Part shown: in pieces, positions 1-8,134 of the stretch | Position numbering within the stretch: position 1 is the first letter of the stretch | How the letters are laid out: each line of letters starts with the position of its first letter | DNA from: Lysobacteraceae bacterium SCN 69-320 | Lineage (GTDB): Bacteria; Pseudomonadota; Gammaproteobacteria; Xanthomonadales; Rhodanobacteraceae | Assembly (NCBI GenBank): GCA_001725155.1 | Contig: MEFP01000012.1 | Span: 372,001 to 436,000, forward strand | Direction of reading: 5' to 3' | Length of the DNA: 64,000 nucleotides | The notes under the pieces: generated by a model | Database searches by the model: none | What the model saw: the letters and a program-made list of their open reading frames with translations, nothing else | What the model was told of the DNA's origin: nothing | Position numbers and translations under genes: made by a program

Positions 1-1
1 G

Positions 2-616
2 GAGGCCAACACCACGATCCGGGAACTCCACGAGCGCATCGCCGGCCTGACCGCGCGCCTGGCCGAGCACGAGGCGCACACGCAGTCGCTGGAGCAGAAG
101 CACGCGCACGCCCGCGAGGCGCTGGAGCACTACCGGACGTCGGTGAAAGAGCAGCGCGATCAGGAGCAGCGCCGGCACGACCACCAGATCCAGCAGCTGC
201 AGGTGGAACTGCGCGAAGCACGCGACGGCCTCATGGCGAAAAACCAGGAACTTGTGCAGCTCAACTGGGACAATGTGCGCCTGACCGAACTGGCCGGCCA
301 GCACGACCGCGAGGCACGTGACGCGCGCGCCCAACTACGCCGGCTCGACGAGGAGGCCCAGGCGCTCCGGCCCGTCGCCCGCGAGCACGACGCCCTGCAG
401 ATCCGGTATGCCCACGAACACCTCGCCGGCGAGGGGCTGCGGGCGGACCTGGCGGCGATGCGCGAGGCGCTGGCCACGGAACAAGCCGCGCGCCAGGTCG
501 CCGAGACCACCGCGGCGCAAGCCACGGCACGCCTCCAGGCCTTCGACGAAGTGCTCGCTCGGCGCGCAGCCGTCTCACCCAGCGAGACACCGTCACCCGC
601 CCCCACGGGCACCTGA
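2..616 (+). CDS. KfrA/TnpT-like DNA-binding protein, C-terminal coiled-coil part
   Basis: The reading frame is already open at base 2 and closes at 614-616, so the N-terminal part lies outside the window. The visible 204 residues are rich in Gln, Glu, Arg and Ala with heptad-like spacing and almost no Gly or Pro, which predicts one long coiled coil. The stretch around residues 40-85 (HYRTSVKEQRDQEQRR) resembles the coiled-coil part of proteins with a KfrA_N DNA-binding domain and of TnpT of Tn4651-type transposons. Such proteins bind DNA through the missing N-terminal domain in plasmids, integrative elements or cointegrate-resolution systems. With the two small genes that follow, it marks the edge of a mobile element. 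Which element cannot be told from this fragment. Confidence 0.6.
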   Translation, partial: EANTTIRELHERIAGLTARLAEHEAHTQSLEQKHAHAREALEHYRTSVKEQRDQEQRRHDHQIQQLQVELREARDGLMAKNQELVQLNWDNVRLTELAGQHDREARDARAQLRRLDEEAQALRPVAREHDALQIRYAHEHLAGEGLRADLAAMREALATEQAARQVAETTAAQATARLQAFDEVLARRAAVSPSETPSPAPTGT

Positions 617-713
617 CGTCAGCACGCCAGCGCTGGCAAGGCCCGCCTTTGCAGCGCGTCCCGACGCCCGTACACTGGATCCCTCGGAGCCAGCCTATGG
701 GAGGAGCAACGCC

Positions 714-935
714 ATGGCGAAGAAAGATGCCCCCGGCATGCGCGGGCAGCGATCGCGCAACGAGAGCGGTCCGCTGCGGCAGAAGCGCGGGGACACGAAC
801 GTCGGCACGATCGAACGGCAGTACAACCGGGACTTCGGCGTCCGTAGCGACATGCACCTCGACACGTTGTTGGAACGCACCGGTCAAGCCTCGCTGAACG
901 ATCTGATTCGCAGCAACGCCGGCAAGAAATCCTAG
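714..935 (+). CDS. Small conserved mobile-element-associated protein (73 aa)
   Basis: This short gene begins at an ATG preceded by GGGAGGA about 8 bases upstream, a strong ribosome site. It lies 97 bases after the coiled-coil gene on the same strand. The protein is basic at the N terminus and ends in a segment (FGVRSDMHLDTLLERTG) that looks like a small folded helix pair. I recall similar small proteins next to integrative elements but know of no function. High third-position GC and the ribosome site support it being real. It may be co-transcribed with the preceding gene. Confidence 0.55.
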   Translation: MAKKDAPGMRGQRSRNESGPLRQKRGDTNVGTIERQYNRDFGVRSDMHLDTLLERTGQASLNDLIRSNAGKKS

Positions 936-1008
936 ACGCGTCGCCTTTGTTGAAGCCTCAACCACGATGCGCAGGAGCCGATCGCGGCGCCACGGCCAGG
1001 CCCTTCGC

Positions 1009-1254
1009 CTATCGGCCGCGTTTCGAGCGCACAGTCTCCGCGGCCTCCAGTTCCCCGCGCAGGCGCGCGCAGTCGGCAACAAAGTGGGCCTGGATACCCT
1101 CAAACGTCCGCAGCAGCTCGACTGCCGGGACTGTGTTGAACCCGAGCCGGTGCAGCCGATCCACCAGATCGCGTTGGCGCTCAACGATTCGATGGCCGCT
1201 GGCGACGTGACGTTGCGCGACGAGAAGGCGCGCGCGGATGGCTTCACTGTGCAC
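1009..1254 (-). CDS. Small hypothetical protein, helical
   Basis: This is a minus-strand frame of about 81 residues if it starts at the GTG at 1254; an ATG at 1317 would add 21 residues. The segment from AQRHVASGHRIVERQRDLVDR onward, followed by TVPAVELLRTFEGIQ, resembles the small helical hypothetical proteins of proteobacteria that carry the pattern HIAxGERHIxRQRxLI. It is likely amphipathic and helical, with no catalytic motif. It is convergent with the 73-aa gene before it. I infer it is accessory cargo of the mobile fragment. The start is uncertain because neither candidate has a clear ribosome site. Confidence 0.45.
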   Translation of the reverse strand: MHSEAIRARLLVAQRHVASGHRIVERQRDLVDRLHRLGFNTVPAVELLRTFEGIQAHFVADCARLRGELEAAETVRSKRGR

Positions 1255-1369
1255 GGCAAGCCTCCGATCGGCCCGTGCTGATTGCCGCGCGTCACACCCG
1301 GGGTGCGGTCTGCCCATCCTGCGGCAGTTTTTACGGCGCTTCCAGCGCCAAATTTCGCGCTTCGCGGCA

Positions 1370-1409
1370 ATTTATAGTGCACTTCGGCGATTTATAGTGC
1401 ACTTCGGCG
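1370..1409. repeat. 20-bp perfect tandem repeat, two copies
   Basis: The unit atttatagtgcacttcggcg occurs at 1370-1389 and again, with no mismatch and no spacer, at 1390-1409. It is followed by a run of six T. Each unit contains the palindrome agtgcact. The repeat lies between the mobile-element remnant and the GNAT gene. It could be an operator pair, an iteron remnant or an element boundary; nothing here decides which. Confidence 0.8.
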
Positions 1410-1453
1410 ATTTTTTACAGCGACTCACTTGAAAAGGCACTCAGGGGAATGGT

Positions 1454-1942
1454 GTGACGGTCACGTGTGTGCTGCACACCCCGGAAACGCTCGACCAGGC
1501 CGGCCGAGCCGTCTTCGCTGCGCTGCTTCGCGAACAGGGCAAGGTTCGCGGCAACACCGCCGACAAGGTGGACCGCTGCCAGCTGCTCTGCATCGTCAAC
1601 ACCGATGCCGCTCCCATCGCCATCGGTGCGATCAAGCGCAAGACCGTCGCCGATTTTTGGCTGGCCGGATTGCCGGCGCTCGAGGAGGCCTTCGACTGGG
1701 AACTCGGCTATCTGTATACCCAGCCGACACACCAGGGGCAGGGAATTGCCGCAACGGTGGTGCGCGAGCTACTGACCGCCTACGGCCCCGGAAATCTCAT
1801 GGCTTCGACGGAAATCTCCGCGAACCCCGCCATGGTGCGGCTGCTGGAGAACCATCGCTTCAGCCGCGTCGGCCGGGCGTGGAAAAGTGCCATTCACGGC
1901 AACGACCTCGGGCTTTTCCTGCGCATGAACGACCGCCCGTGA
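1454..1942 (+). CDS. GNAT-family N-acetyltransferase
   Basis: This 162-residue protein has the GNAT fold signature. A beta-strand region (WELGYLYTQPTHQGQGIA) carries the acetyl-CoA pyrophosphate loop Q-G-Q-G-I-A at about residues 97-102. It is followed by the helix VVRELL and a strand with S-A-N-P-A-M and the N-H-R-F ending typical of motif B. The substrate is unknown. The start is a GTG at 1454 with AGGGGAA about 5 bases upstream; no in-frame ATG is better placed. The gene stands alone between the tandem repeat and an AT-rich gap, a setting typical of laterally acquired acetyltransferases. Confidence 0.75.
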   Translation: MTVTCVLHTPETLDQAGRAVFAALLREQGKVRGNTADKVDRCQLLCIVNTDAAPIAIGAIKRKTVADFWLAGLPALEEAFDWELGYLYTQPTHQGQGIAATVVRELLTAYGPGNLMASTEISANPAMVRLLENHRFSRVGRAWKSAIHGNDLGLFLRMNDRP

Positions 1943-2557
1943 ACTCGCCTCACGGTGGAAGCATGGATCCGATCTGGGCGCCGACTCCGAAATTCGGACT
2001 AACGCTTCACGTTTTTCGGATCGATGCTTCAGAGTGCTTGCTCGACGAACGGTTAGCTCGACCAAATACCGTGGAGTACAAATTCCTATTTAACTTCAAT
2101 AATTTATGTCCACTGCGGTTGTCGGGAAATGACAGCATTACCGCGCATGACAGGGTTACCGCGCTAGTGCCAACGTTAACGAGCAACGACAAGACAAACG
2201 GGTGCAGTGGATCATCTTTTTGATCGAATATGTATATTATGTCAAATTCAAGGCGCTAGTCGGCCCAGCCATCAGCGCCATAGTTGCCCCGCCGCTACTT
2301 CAACGCTGAACCCCGCCGGACAAGAAGCTTCGGCAGACAGCGCGGCTGCTTCCGTCGCTTCCGAGATCGTACGCAGGGCTCAGCAGACCCCACCCCCGGA
2401 CGCGCGTGCTCGAGTGTGGTCGTGCCGATGGCCGTGAGGTGAAGTCCGCCTGCGCACCCAGCTATGGAACGGAACCACTTCGAGCGGGCGCGTCCCATCC
2501 GCCGAAGGCCGTCGTATAAGTGAACGGTCCGGAACGAGAATCCGGCTTCGTCGGCAG
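1943..2557. other. Gap of 615 bp with no supported gene; AT-rich centre
   Basis: No frame here has convincing codon use. The part from about 2040 to 2250 is clearly more AT-rich than the rest of the window, suggesting foreign or decayed DNA. An imperfect inverted repeat near the start is listed separately. The rest, 2250-2557, is GC-rich with no recognisable motif. Confidence 0.6.
1958..2030. repeat. Inverted repeat (15-bp arms, one mismatch)
   Basis: The left arm gaagcatggatccga (1958-1972) pairs with the right arm tcggatcgatgcttc (2016-2030), with one mismatch. A small inner hairpin ccgaa-a-ttcgg lies at 1987-1997. It sits directly behind the GNAT stop codon. There is no T run after it, so a simple intrinsic terminator is not supported. 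It might be a recombination site or element end. Confidence 0.55.
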
Positions 2558-3370
2558 TTACCGATTGATTACCGTCACCGTCAGCACGCCGCGCAGTTGC
2601 GGAGCCGAACCGCTGCTGACATTCGCGGGGCTGCTGCCGCTCGCGCCGCTGATCGCTCTGACGTCGAAGGTGTGGTTGCCCGCCGGCAACGAGTAGGTAT
2701 GGTCGATCGACCAGTTCGCGATCAGTTGGGCGAGTGCGGTGGTGTTGGCGATCGAGAGCCGGCGCTGCCCGCCCGTAGTGGTCGCCGCGCCGTCGACGAA
2801 CAAGCCAATATCGACTACCGAATACGTCGCCGACGTCGCGCCGGTGCTCTGCACGCCGCCGTCGCTGTGTACATGCACGACGCTGTTCTCCGGCACGTAG
2901 ATCGTCTGCGTCAGTCCCGGAATCACCGTGTAGGCCACTACCCCCGTATTGACGACGAGTTGCCCGGTGCCGTAGACCTCATAGATGCCCTGCCCGCGTG
3001 TGCTGCCGTTCAAGCTGTACTGCGCCACCGGCGCGGCATTCACCGCCTGGCGCGGCAGCACCGGCATGCCGTTGACCGAAACCTGCAGCCACAGCTGATT
3101 GCCGGTGAAGGCGCCCGGAAAATTCAGGTCGATGGTGAATACGCCCTGCGCCACCGGGTATTGCGGCTGGGAAAGTGTGGCGCCGACCTGATTGCCGCCG
3201 GCGGGGTCGTCGAACAGGGCAAACGTCAGATCGAAATTGCCGTTGGCGGGCTGCCCGTTCGCGCTGAGGCTGCCCTGATAGGTGAATGCCGCGGATTGCG
3301 GCGTTACCGCGAACGCCGCGTCCGATGCGGCGGCCAGCAGCAGTACGCAGTACGCGAGCAGGCGTTTCAT
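2558..3370 (-). CDS. Secreted protein of unknown function, beta-rich
   Basis: This 270-residue protein starts with a clear signal peptide (Lys-Arg, then a hydrophobic core, likely cleaved after AFA near residue 21). The mature part is rich in Gly, Ser, Thr, Asn and Val with alternating patterns that predict beta strands. The motif GSLSANGQPANGNFDLTFAL near residues 33-52 resembles N-termini of exported proteins, often with tail-fibre-like repeats, in Lysobacterales and related bacteria. Its ATG overlaps the stop of the upstream gene (ATGA at 3367-3370), so the two are translationally coupled. The function is unknown; a surface or periplasmic structural role is possible. Confidence 0.7.
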   Translation of the reverse strand: MKRLLAYCVLLLAAASDAAFAVTPQSAAFTYQGSLSANGQPANGNFDLTFALFDDPAGGNQVGATLSQPQYPVAQGVFTIDLNFPGAFTGNQLWLQVSVNGMPVLPRQAVNAAPVAQYSLNGSTRGQGIYEVYGTGQLVVNTGVVAYTVIPGLTQTIYVPENSVVHVHSDGGVQSTGATSATYSVVDIGLFVDGAATTTGGQRRLSIANTTALAQLIANWSIDHTYSLPAGNHTFDVRAISGASGSSPANVSSGSAPQLRGVLTVTVINR

Positions 3371-3687
3371 GGGCAGGCCTCGAAACCGGTAGAGAAAATA
3401 TCGTCGCCGCCTTGCGCTGGCACGATGGCACGGAAACCCGAGGACAGCACGTGGCCGGCGTTCGTCGAAAAACCGACGATCGGTTCGGAGATCGTCGCGC
3501 GCAGTCGATAGCAGGCGTTGCCCGACGTGACGGAAGAACCGCCGGCCACGACGTGTGCGTCGAGCGTGTAGGTGACTGCCGGTGCTTGCGTCGTCTCGTT
3601 CGCGCCGACGACGGGCAGGAAGCTTGCCATCGCAACGGCGACGGTTCGCAGCGCACGCGCCGCGACTCTGCAGCTTGCCGGTTTCAT
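3367..3687 (-). CDS. Small secreted protein with C-terminal IFSTGFE tail
   Basis: The 106-residue protein begins at the ATG at 3687, which gives a signal peptide (hydrophobic segment ALRTVAVAMASFLPVVGA); a longer frame extends upstream without a better start. The mature part has two Cys residues and ends in DDIFSTGFEACP. Tails of the type D-x-I-F-x-x-G-F-E are, to my knowledge, found on many exported proteins of Dokdonella-like Lysobacterales. Its role is unknown; a sorting tag is conceivable. It is coupled by ATGA overlap to the next secreted protein and is divergent from the amidohydrolase gene. Confidence 0.65.
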   Translation of the reverse strand: MKPASCRVAARALRTVAVAMASFLPVVGANETTQAPAVTYTLDAHVVAGGSSVTSGNACYRLRATISEPIVGFSTNAGHVLSSGFRAIVPAQGGDDIFSTGFEACP

Positions 3688-3991
3688 GCGCCCCCCGAGT
3701 GAAGCGGCAGCGTAGTCGGCGCCCTGCCGAGGGTCAATACGGATCGGCCGTTCCGCGTACAGGTGTGCGGAGGACTTCGACACCAACCACCGGCGTCGGC
3801 GCGCCGCGGGCGTCGAACATCCGCCACGCGGGTTGGCGCTGCGGACCTTGGCCCGTGCGACCGGCTCGTTGCTGCCCGCAGGCTCCGCACTGCTGCGAGC
3901 TGGCCATCAAGTGCCTACCATGCGGCTCGGCGAATGATCGACAGGCCATCGCGCCGATCCGGATATCTCCCGACGCCGATGAGAACGCCCC
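3688..3991. other. Divergent intergenic region, 304 bp
   Basis: The region separates the secreted-protein pair (minus) from the amidohydrolase gene (plus), so it should hold two promoters. I see no gene, no FNR-type box and no clear sigma-70 elements here. Confidence 0.5.
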
Positions 3992-5431
3992 ATGCGCCCG
4001 CACCACCGCACGAACCTGCCGAGCCGTGTCCGGCGACTGTCAGCCGGTCTGCTCGCGCTCTGCGTTCCACCCGGCGGCATTGCCGCCGGCCCTGCTCTGC
4101 CGGCGCGGCAGTCCATGGCCATCGTCGAGGTGACAGTGGTCGATCCCGCACAGGCGCGCTCGCCGGCGCCGCGCACGGTGCTGATCGAGGACGGCCGCAT
4201 CGTCGCTGTCGCCGAGCTACGGGACGCAGTCATCCCGGCCGGGGCGCAGCGTGTGGATGGCCGCGGGCGCTATCTGATTCCGAGGCTCGTCGATCTGCAC
4301 GTGCACTTGTTCAACCTCGTGTCCAAGCGGCCGCCGAACGACTGGACGTTTCCGCTGTTCGTCGCCAATGGCGTCACTGCGGTGCGCGAGATGAGTACGG
4401 ATGCGGCCGGTCTGACGCAGGTGCGGCGCTGGAACGAGGCGCTGGAGCGTGGCGAGCATGTGGCGCCGCGCATCGTCGCGGCCGGCATCGCCGTCGGCGG
4501 CGAAACACCGGCAGCGGCAGCCAGCGCCGTGGAGGCGGCGGCCGACGCGGGGGCCGATTTCGCCAAGGTGTTCTCCGAGCTGCCGCAGGCGCAATGGCAG
4601 GCGGCTCTTGCAGCAGCCCGGCGTCGCGGACTTCCGCTGATCGGACACGTGCCGGCGCAGGTCGCGCTGCAGGCGGCGGCCGGCGCAGGCCAGCGGGACA
4701 ACGAGCACCTGATGCAGGCCATGGAAGCCTGTTCCGCGCTGGAAGCCGAATTTCTTACTCACCGTGCCGCAGGCGGCGAGGTACTTTCGCCGGCACGGCT
4801 CGATGCGGACGCGGTGCAGGCCGCGCAGTATTTCGATACGCGGCGCTGCCGCGACGTCGCCACCGCGCTGGCCGCAGCTGGGCAGGTGCAGGTTCCGACG
4901 CTGGTGCTGCCGCACTCAGAAGCACAGGGCTCGGCGGCCGCGCTGTCGACCGATCCGCGCTGGATCTATCTGCGTGCCGACGAGCGGCTGCGCTGGCAAC
5001 GCGCCCAGGCGGGCCTGACGGCGGAGGATCATCACCTGTTCCGCGAGCGCTGGTCGATGCTGCGTCGCATTGCGCCGATCTTCCATCGGCAAGGTGTCGT
5101 GCTGATGGCCGGCACCGACACGCCCATGCCCGGCGTCTATCCGGGCTACTCGCTGCATGAGGAGCTGGCCCTGCTCGTCGCGGCCGGGCTGTCGCCGCGC
5201 GAGGCCTTGCGCGCGGCGACCGTACAGCCCGCGCGTTTCCTCGGCATCGATGCGGACTCGGGCACGATCGCCGCCGGCCGGCGCGCCGACCTGATCCTGC
5301 TCGATGCCGACCCGACGCGGGACATCCGCAACACGCGCCGAATCCATGCCGTCGTGCTTGACGGCCGTCTGTTGACGCGCGAGGCACTGGATGAACTGCT
5401 GACCGATGCGGCGCGCGCGCAGTCGCGGTGA
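3992..5431 (+). CDS. Secreted amidohydrolase-family protein
   Basis: The protein has 479 residues with a basic N terminus and a hydrophobic segment (residues 16-34) that suggests export. It then shows the imidazolonepropionase-like amidohydrolase layout. There is a composite beta domain, the metal-binding H-V-H at 103-105 in LVDLHVHLF, likely metal His residues in IGHVP and NEHL, and the catalytic Asp at about 376 in AGTDTP. The C-terminal segment GTIAAGRRADLILLDADP closes the beta sandwich, as in known members. Family members hydrolyse C-N bonds of cyclic amides, dipeptides or related compounds, often as Zn enzymes. The exact substrate is not predictable. It stands alone, between the secreted-protein pair and the first FNR-box gene. 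Confidence 0.85.
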   Translation: MRPHHRTNLPSRVRRLSAGLLALCVPPGGIAAGPALPARQSMAIVEVTVVDPAQARSPAPRTVLIEDGRIVAVAELRDAVIPAGAQRVDGRGRYLIPRLVDLHVHLFNLVSKRPPNDWTFPLFVANGVTAVREMSTDAAGLTQVRRWNEALERGEHVAPRIVAAGIAVGGETPAAAASAVEAAADAGADFAKVFSELPQAQWQAALAAARRRGLPLIGHVPAQVALQAAAGAGQRDNEHLMQAMEACSALEAEFLTHRAAGGEVLSPARLDADAVQAAQYFDTRRCRDVATALAAAGQVQVPTLVLPHSEAQGSAAALSTDPRWIYLRADERLRWQRAQAGLTAEDHHLFRERWSMLRRIAPIFHRQGVVLMAGTDTPMPGVYPGYSLHEELALLVAAGLSPREALRAATVQPARFLGIDADSGTIAAGRRADLILLDADPTRDIRNTRRIHAVVLDGRLLTREALDELLTDAARAQSR

Positions 5432-5765
5432 ACGACCGTCCTGCAGATCTCGCCAGGCTCACTTGACAGACAGCCGCGCCGGCGGTGCGGGGTAGACCGG
5501 CGAGCCGCACAGGGCGGCGACATCGTCAACAGCGCCGACAACGACGCGATCGCGACCGGCATGCCAGGCCCCTGCCCTCCGGTTCCTGGCGGCGCTGCCT
5601 GCCGCTGCGCATCGCCGCACAACCGGTTGCGCGGCGCGCGTCCTGCGCGATACGGCTTGAGCGTCGATCCGCGCGGAGCCCATTGACCTGGGTCAATACG
5701 GGCGCCGTGGCGATGCGCTCGAATGCGAGCGTGCATTTCCATCCTTCTCGTCGGGGAGAGCACCA
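5432..5765. other. Intergenic region of 334 bp with FNR-type box
   Basis: No gene is supported. The only element seen is the palindrome at 5683-5697 described separately; the first 250 bases hold nothing I recognise. Confidence 0.5.
5683..5696 (+). promoter_or_regulatory. FNR/ANR-type box TTGACCTGGGTCAA (host-attachment-type gene)
   Basis: A perfect palindrome with half-sites TTGAC and GTCAA, flanked by A and T. Its centre lies 76.5 bases before the ATG at 5766. A plausible -10 (TCGAAT, 5719-5724) sits exactly where a class II FNR promoter would need it. Confidence 0.75.
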
Positions 5766-6233
5766 ATGACACGTTCCTGGATACTGGCCGCAAACGGTAC
5801 GCGGGCACGGCTGTTCGCCGAGGACGGATCCGACCTGCCGGTGGAGGTCGCTTGCTTCACCAACCCGGACGGGCACGCTCCGGGCCGCGGAATGCACGCG
5901 GATCGTCTGCCGCGCTCGCAGGAAAGCGCGAACAGCGCGCGGCACGCCATCGAGCCCCATATGAACGACCGCGACAAGAGCCAGCAGGCGTTCGCCCGGC
6001 TATTGTGCGACGCCCTCGACGCAGGGCTCCAGGCTCGGCACTTCGACGAACTCGTGCTGCTCGCACCGCCGCGGTTCCTGGGGTTGCTGCATGCGCGTCT
6101 CGGCAAGGCGCTCAAGCGACAGCTGTCCTGCGAAATAGGCCACGATCTGACCGCACTCGGACCGGGCCAGCTCGGCGAACGTCTGGCTGCGCGCCGCAGA
6201 ATGTCGTCGGCGCCGGCACATCGAAATCCGTGA
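5766..6233 (+). CDS. Host-attachment-type protein (AtsE/baeRF-like family)
   Basis: This 155-residue protein matches the family once named 'protein required for attachment to host cells'. It opens with a short strand followed by NGTRARLF (residues 10-17) and carries the central region DRDKSQQAFARLLCDAL. It then has FDELVLLAPPRFLG followed by IGHDLTAL. The fold is related to the Rossmann-like domains of archaeal release factor relatives; biochemical function is not established. It has an FNR-type box 76 bases upstream, so it is probably induced at low oxygen. It ends towards the minus-strand SDR gene. Confidence 0.75.
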   Translation: MTRSWILAANGTRARLFAEDGSDLPVEVACFTNPDGHAPGRGMHADRLPRSQESANSARHAIEPHMNDRDKSQQAFARLLCDALDAGLQARHFDELVLLAPPRFLGLLHARLGKALKRQLSCEIGHDLTALGPGQLGERLAARRRMSSAPAHRNP

Positions 6234-6544
6234 TCCTGCTTTACGTCCGCAGCCCTGACCGGGCCGGAAACGCCCCGGGCGCTGGCATCCTTTGCATAGT
6301 GCCGGCATCGGCCCGCGGCGAAACGAGAGGTCAACGAATACGCCGGCGATCTTCCATCGCGCCGGAGCACCGTCCGGCCGCCCTCTTCTGCCTGCATGCC
6401 TGACCGCGAAACGTCAGCGCATCCTCGCGTACGGCCACTCCGAGGGGGGCTGCATCATTACCGGCTCGAACTCCAGCTCCTGTGTGCGCTCCTGCGGCTT
6501 GCCGGATATGCCCGGCTCCGGATATCGAGCAAGCACGCACGCAT
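6234..6544. other. Convergent intergenic region, 311 bp
   Basis: The region lies between two gene ends. I see no gene and no terminator with a U tract. Confidence 0.5.
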
Positions 6545-7318
6545 TCACCGTGCGGTGTAGCCGCCGTCGATCACCAGCTCGCTGCCGGTGACGAAGCGCG
6601 ACTCGTCGGAGGCGAGGTAGACCGCGCCCCAGGCGACGTCGTCGGGTTCGCCGACGCGCCCCAACGGATGCAGCGCAGCGAGGTCGCGCCTGCCGGCCTC
6701 CAGATCGAGCACGCCGCTGTCACGCAGATGGTTTTCCACCATCGGCGTCCAGATGTAGCCGGGGTGAATCGAATTCACACGGATGCCCTGCTTCGCGTAG
6801 ATCAGTGCGTCGGTCTTGCTCATCAGTCTTACGGCGCCTTTCGCCGCGTGATACGGCGGCACATCCGGCGCACCGACAAGACCGTAGATCGAAGAAAGAT
6901 TGATGATGCTGCCGCAACCCAGGCGCGACATGAATGGAACAGCATGCTTGGTGCAGAAAAAGACTCCCTTCACGTTGACGGCCAGCACGCGGTCCCAGTC
7001 CTCTTCCGTCAGCTCGTGGGTGGGCTTGTTTGCGCCTGCGATTCCGGCGTTGTTGACGAGCACGTCGATGGTGCCGAAACGCGTATCCACCTCGCCCATT
7101 GCCTTGGCGACCTGGCGTTCCCGCGCCACGTCCACGTGCCAGTACGCCGCCGCACTCCCCTGGCCGATCAGCTGGCGCACGAGCGCACGGCCTTCGGTGC
7201 GAAGCTGGTCGAAGACGGCAATGCGCGCGCCCTCGGCCGCCATGCGCAACGCACACGCGCGGCCGATGCCGAGGCTGCCGCCGGTCACCACGCACACTTT
7301 TCCTGCCAGGCGCTTCAT
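6545..7318 (-). CDS. Short-chain dehydrogenase/reductase (SDR)
   Basis: This 257-residue classical SDR has the cofactor motif TGGSLGIG (residues 12-19), the NNAG motif near 88-91, the catalytic Ser in INLSSIYG and the Y-x-x-x-K pair in YHAAKGA. The C-terminal GSELVIDGGYT is typical of FabG-like enzymes. It reduces or oxidises an unidentified alcohol or keto group with NAD(P)(H). An acidic residue after the second strand (VFDQ) favours NAD over NADP. It lies 66 bases behind the secreted-protein gene at 7385-7846 on the same strand and probably shares its FNR-type promoter. Confidence 0.85.
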   Translation of the reverse strand: MKRLAGKVCVVTGGSLGIGRACALRMAAEGARIAVFDQLRTEGRALVRQLIGQGSAAAYWHVDVARERQVAKAMGEVDTRFGTIDVLVNNAGIAGANKPTHELTEEDWDRVLAVNVKGVFFCTKHAVPFMSRLGCGSIINLSSIYGLVGAPDVPPYHAAKGAVRLMSKTDALIYAKQGIRVNSIHPGYIWTPMVENHLRDSGVLDLEAGRRDLAALHPLGRVGEPDDVAWGAVYLASDESRFVTGSELVIDGGYTAR

Positions 7319-7384
7319 CGCCCTCTCCGTCGACTTGCCGCCCGCCGCACACCGATGCCGTGCAGCGGGAAGCGAATGCTGAGG

Positions 7385-7846
7385 TCAACGCGACGGCGCG
7401 ACGATCTTGTCGATCGTGAACTCGCTGACCGCGATACCGATGTCCCAGCCCTCGCCTTTGCCGACGAGCGCCAGTGATACCTTGCCCTTGCTCAGCACTT
7501 TGGCCGAGCCTGCCTTGGCAAGACCCGCATCGGCGCCCACAGCCGCGTAATGGCCGAGCACGTCGCCGATCTCGCGCACGTGCGTGAATGTGCCCTTGCC
7601 TTCGTCGATCTTCCACTTGCCCGCGCTGATGCCCACCCCCTTGGCGCGGATCGAAACGGCCAGCTTCGAGCCGTCCTCGCAAGTCACCGTTCCTTCGCCG
7701 ACAGCGCTGGTATACAGCGCCGACCATTCCCGGGAAGAGAACGCCAGCTTGCAGTCGAGTTTCTTCTCCTCGGCGCCGGCCGCAACGGGGAGGAGGACGG
7801 CAAGCAGGGTCATGACGAAGCTGAATCCACGGATCAGGTTGTTCAT
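7385..7846 (-). CDS. Secreted protein of unknown function
   Basis: The protein has 153 residues. The ATG at 7846 is chosen because GGAGGA lies 6-11 bases upstream and a signal peptide follows directly (GFSFVMTLLAVLLPVAAGA). The mature part contains LDCKLAF, a Cys in TVTCEDG and a Gly/Lys-rich middle (SIRAKGVGISAGKWKIDEGKG) that suggests a small beta barrel in the periplasm, similar in style to DUF1134/EipA-like exported proteins. I do not recognise a function. An FNR-type palindrome is centred 60.5 bases upstream of the start, the same distance as for the aldolase/phosphatase gene. It is the first gene of a two-gene unit with the SDR. Confidence 0.65.
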   Translation of the reverse strand: MNNLIRGFSFVMTLLAVLLPVAAGAEEKKLDCKLAFSSREWSALYTSAVGEGTVTCEDGSKLAVSIRAKGVGISAGKWKIDEGKGTFTHVREIGDVLGHYAAVGADAGLAKAGSAKVLSKGKVSLALVGKGEGWDIGIAVSEFTIDKIVAPSR

Positions 7847-7899
7847 GACGGTCCTCCACGAAGGGTTGCGGCAACTTACCGTTTGCGGCATGCAGACCT

Positions 7900-7913
7900 T
7901 TGACGTGCGTCAA
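7900..7913 (-). promoter_or_regulatory. FNR/ANR-type box TTGACGTGCGTCAA (secreted protein and SDR)
   Basis: A perfect palindrome in both half-sites. Its centre is 60.5 bases upstream of the start at 7846 on the minus strand; TAAGTT on the minus strand at 7873-7878 could serve as the -10. Confidence 0.75.
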
Positions 7914-8134
7914 TTGCCCGTGCGAACGCAGGGCCGGGCTGGATCAGCGTAACCCGTCGAGTGAAGCGGACCATGCCCTGCACCGCCCGTGGCGCGATGC
8001 CGCCGGCAACGCGCCGGCGCAGAAGCGCATACCGCCAACGCTAGCGGGTGTCGGGAAACGCGCTCCTGCCCGTTTTTCCGGCAGTCCATCGCCGCATCGC
8101 CCAGGCTGACTCTGCTTCGGCAGCCTGCAGGGCG

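Noticed and set aside
1958-2030. Possible integron attC site behind the GNAT gene
   Set aside because: The inverted repeat is real, but the required RYYYAAC and GTTRRRY core sites are not present at its ends.
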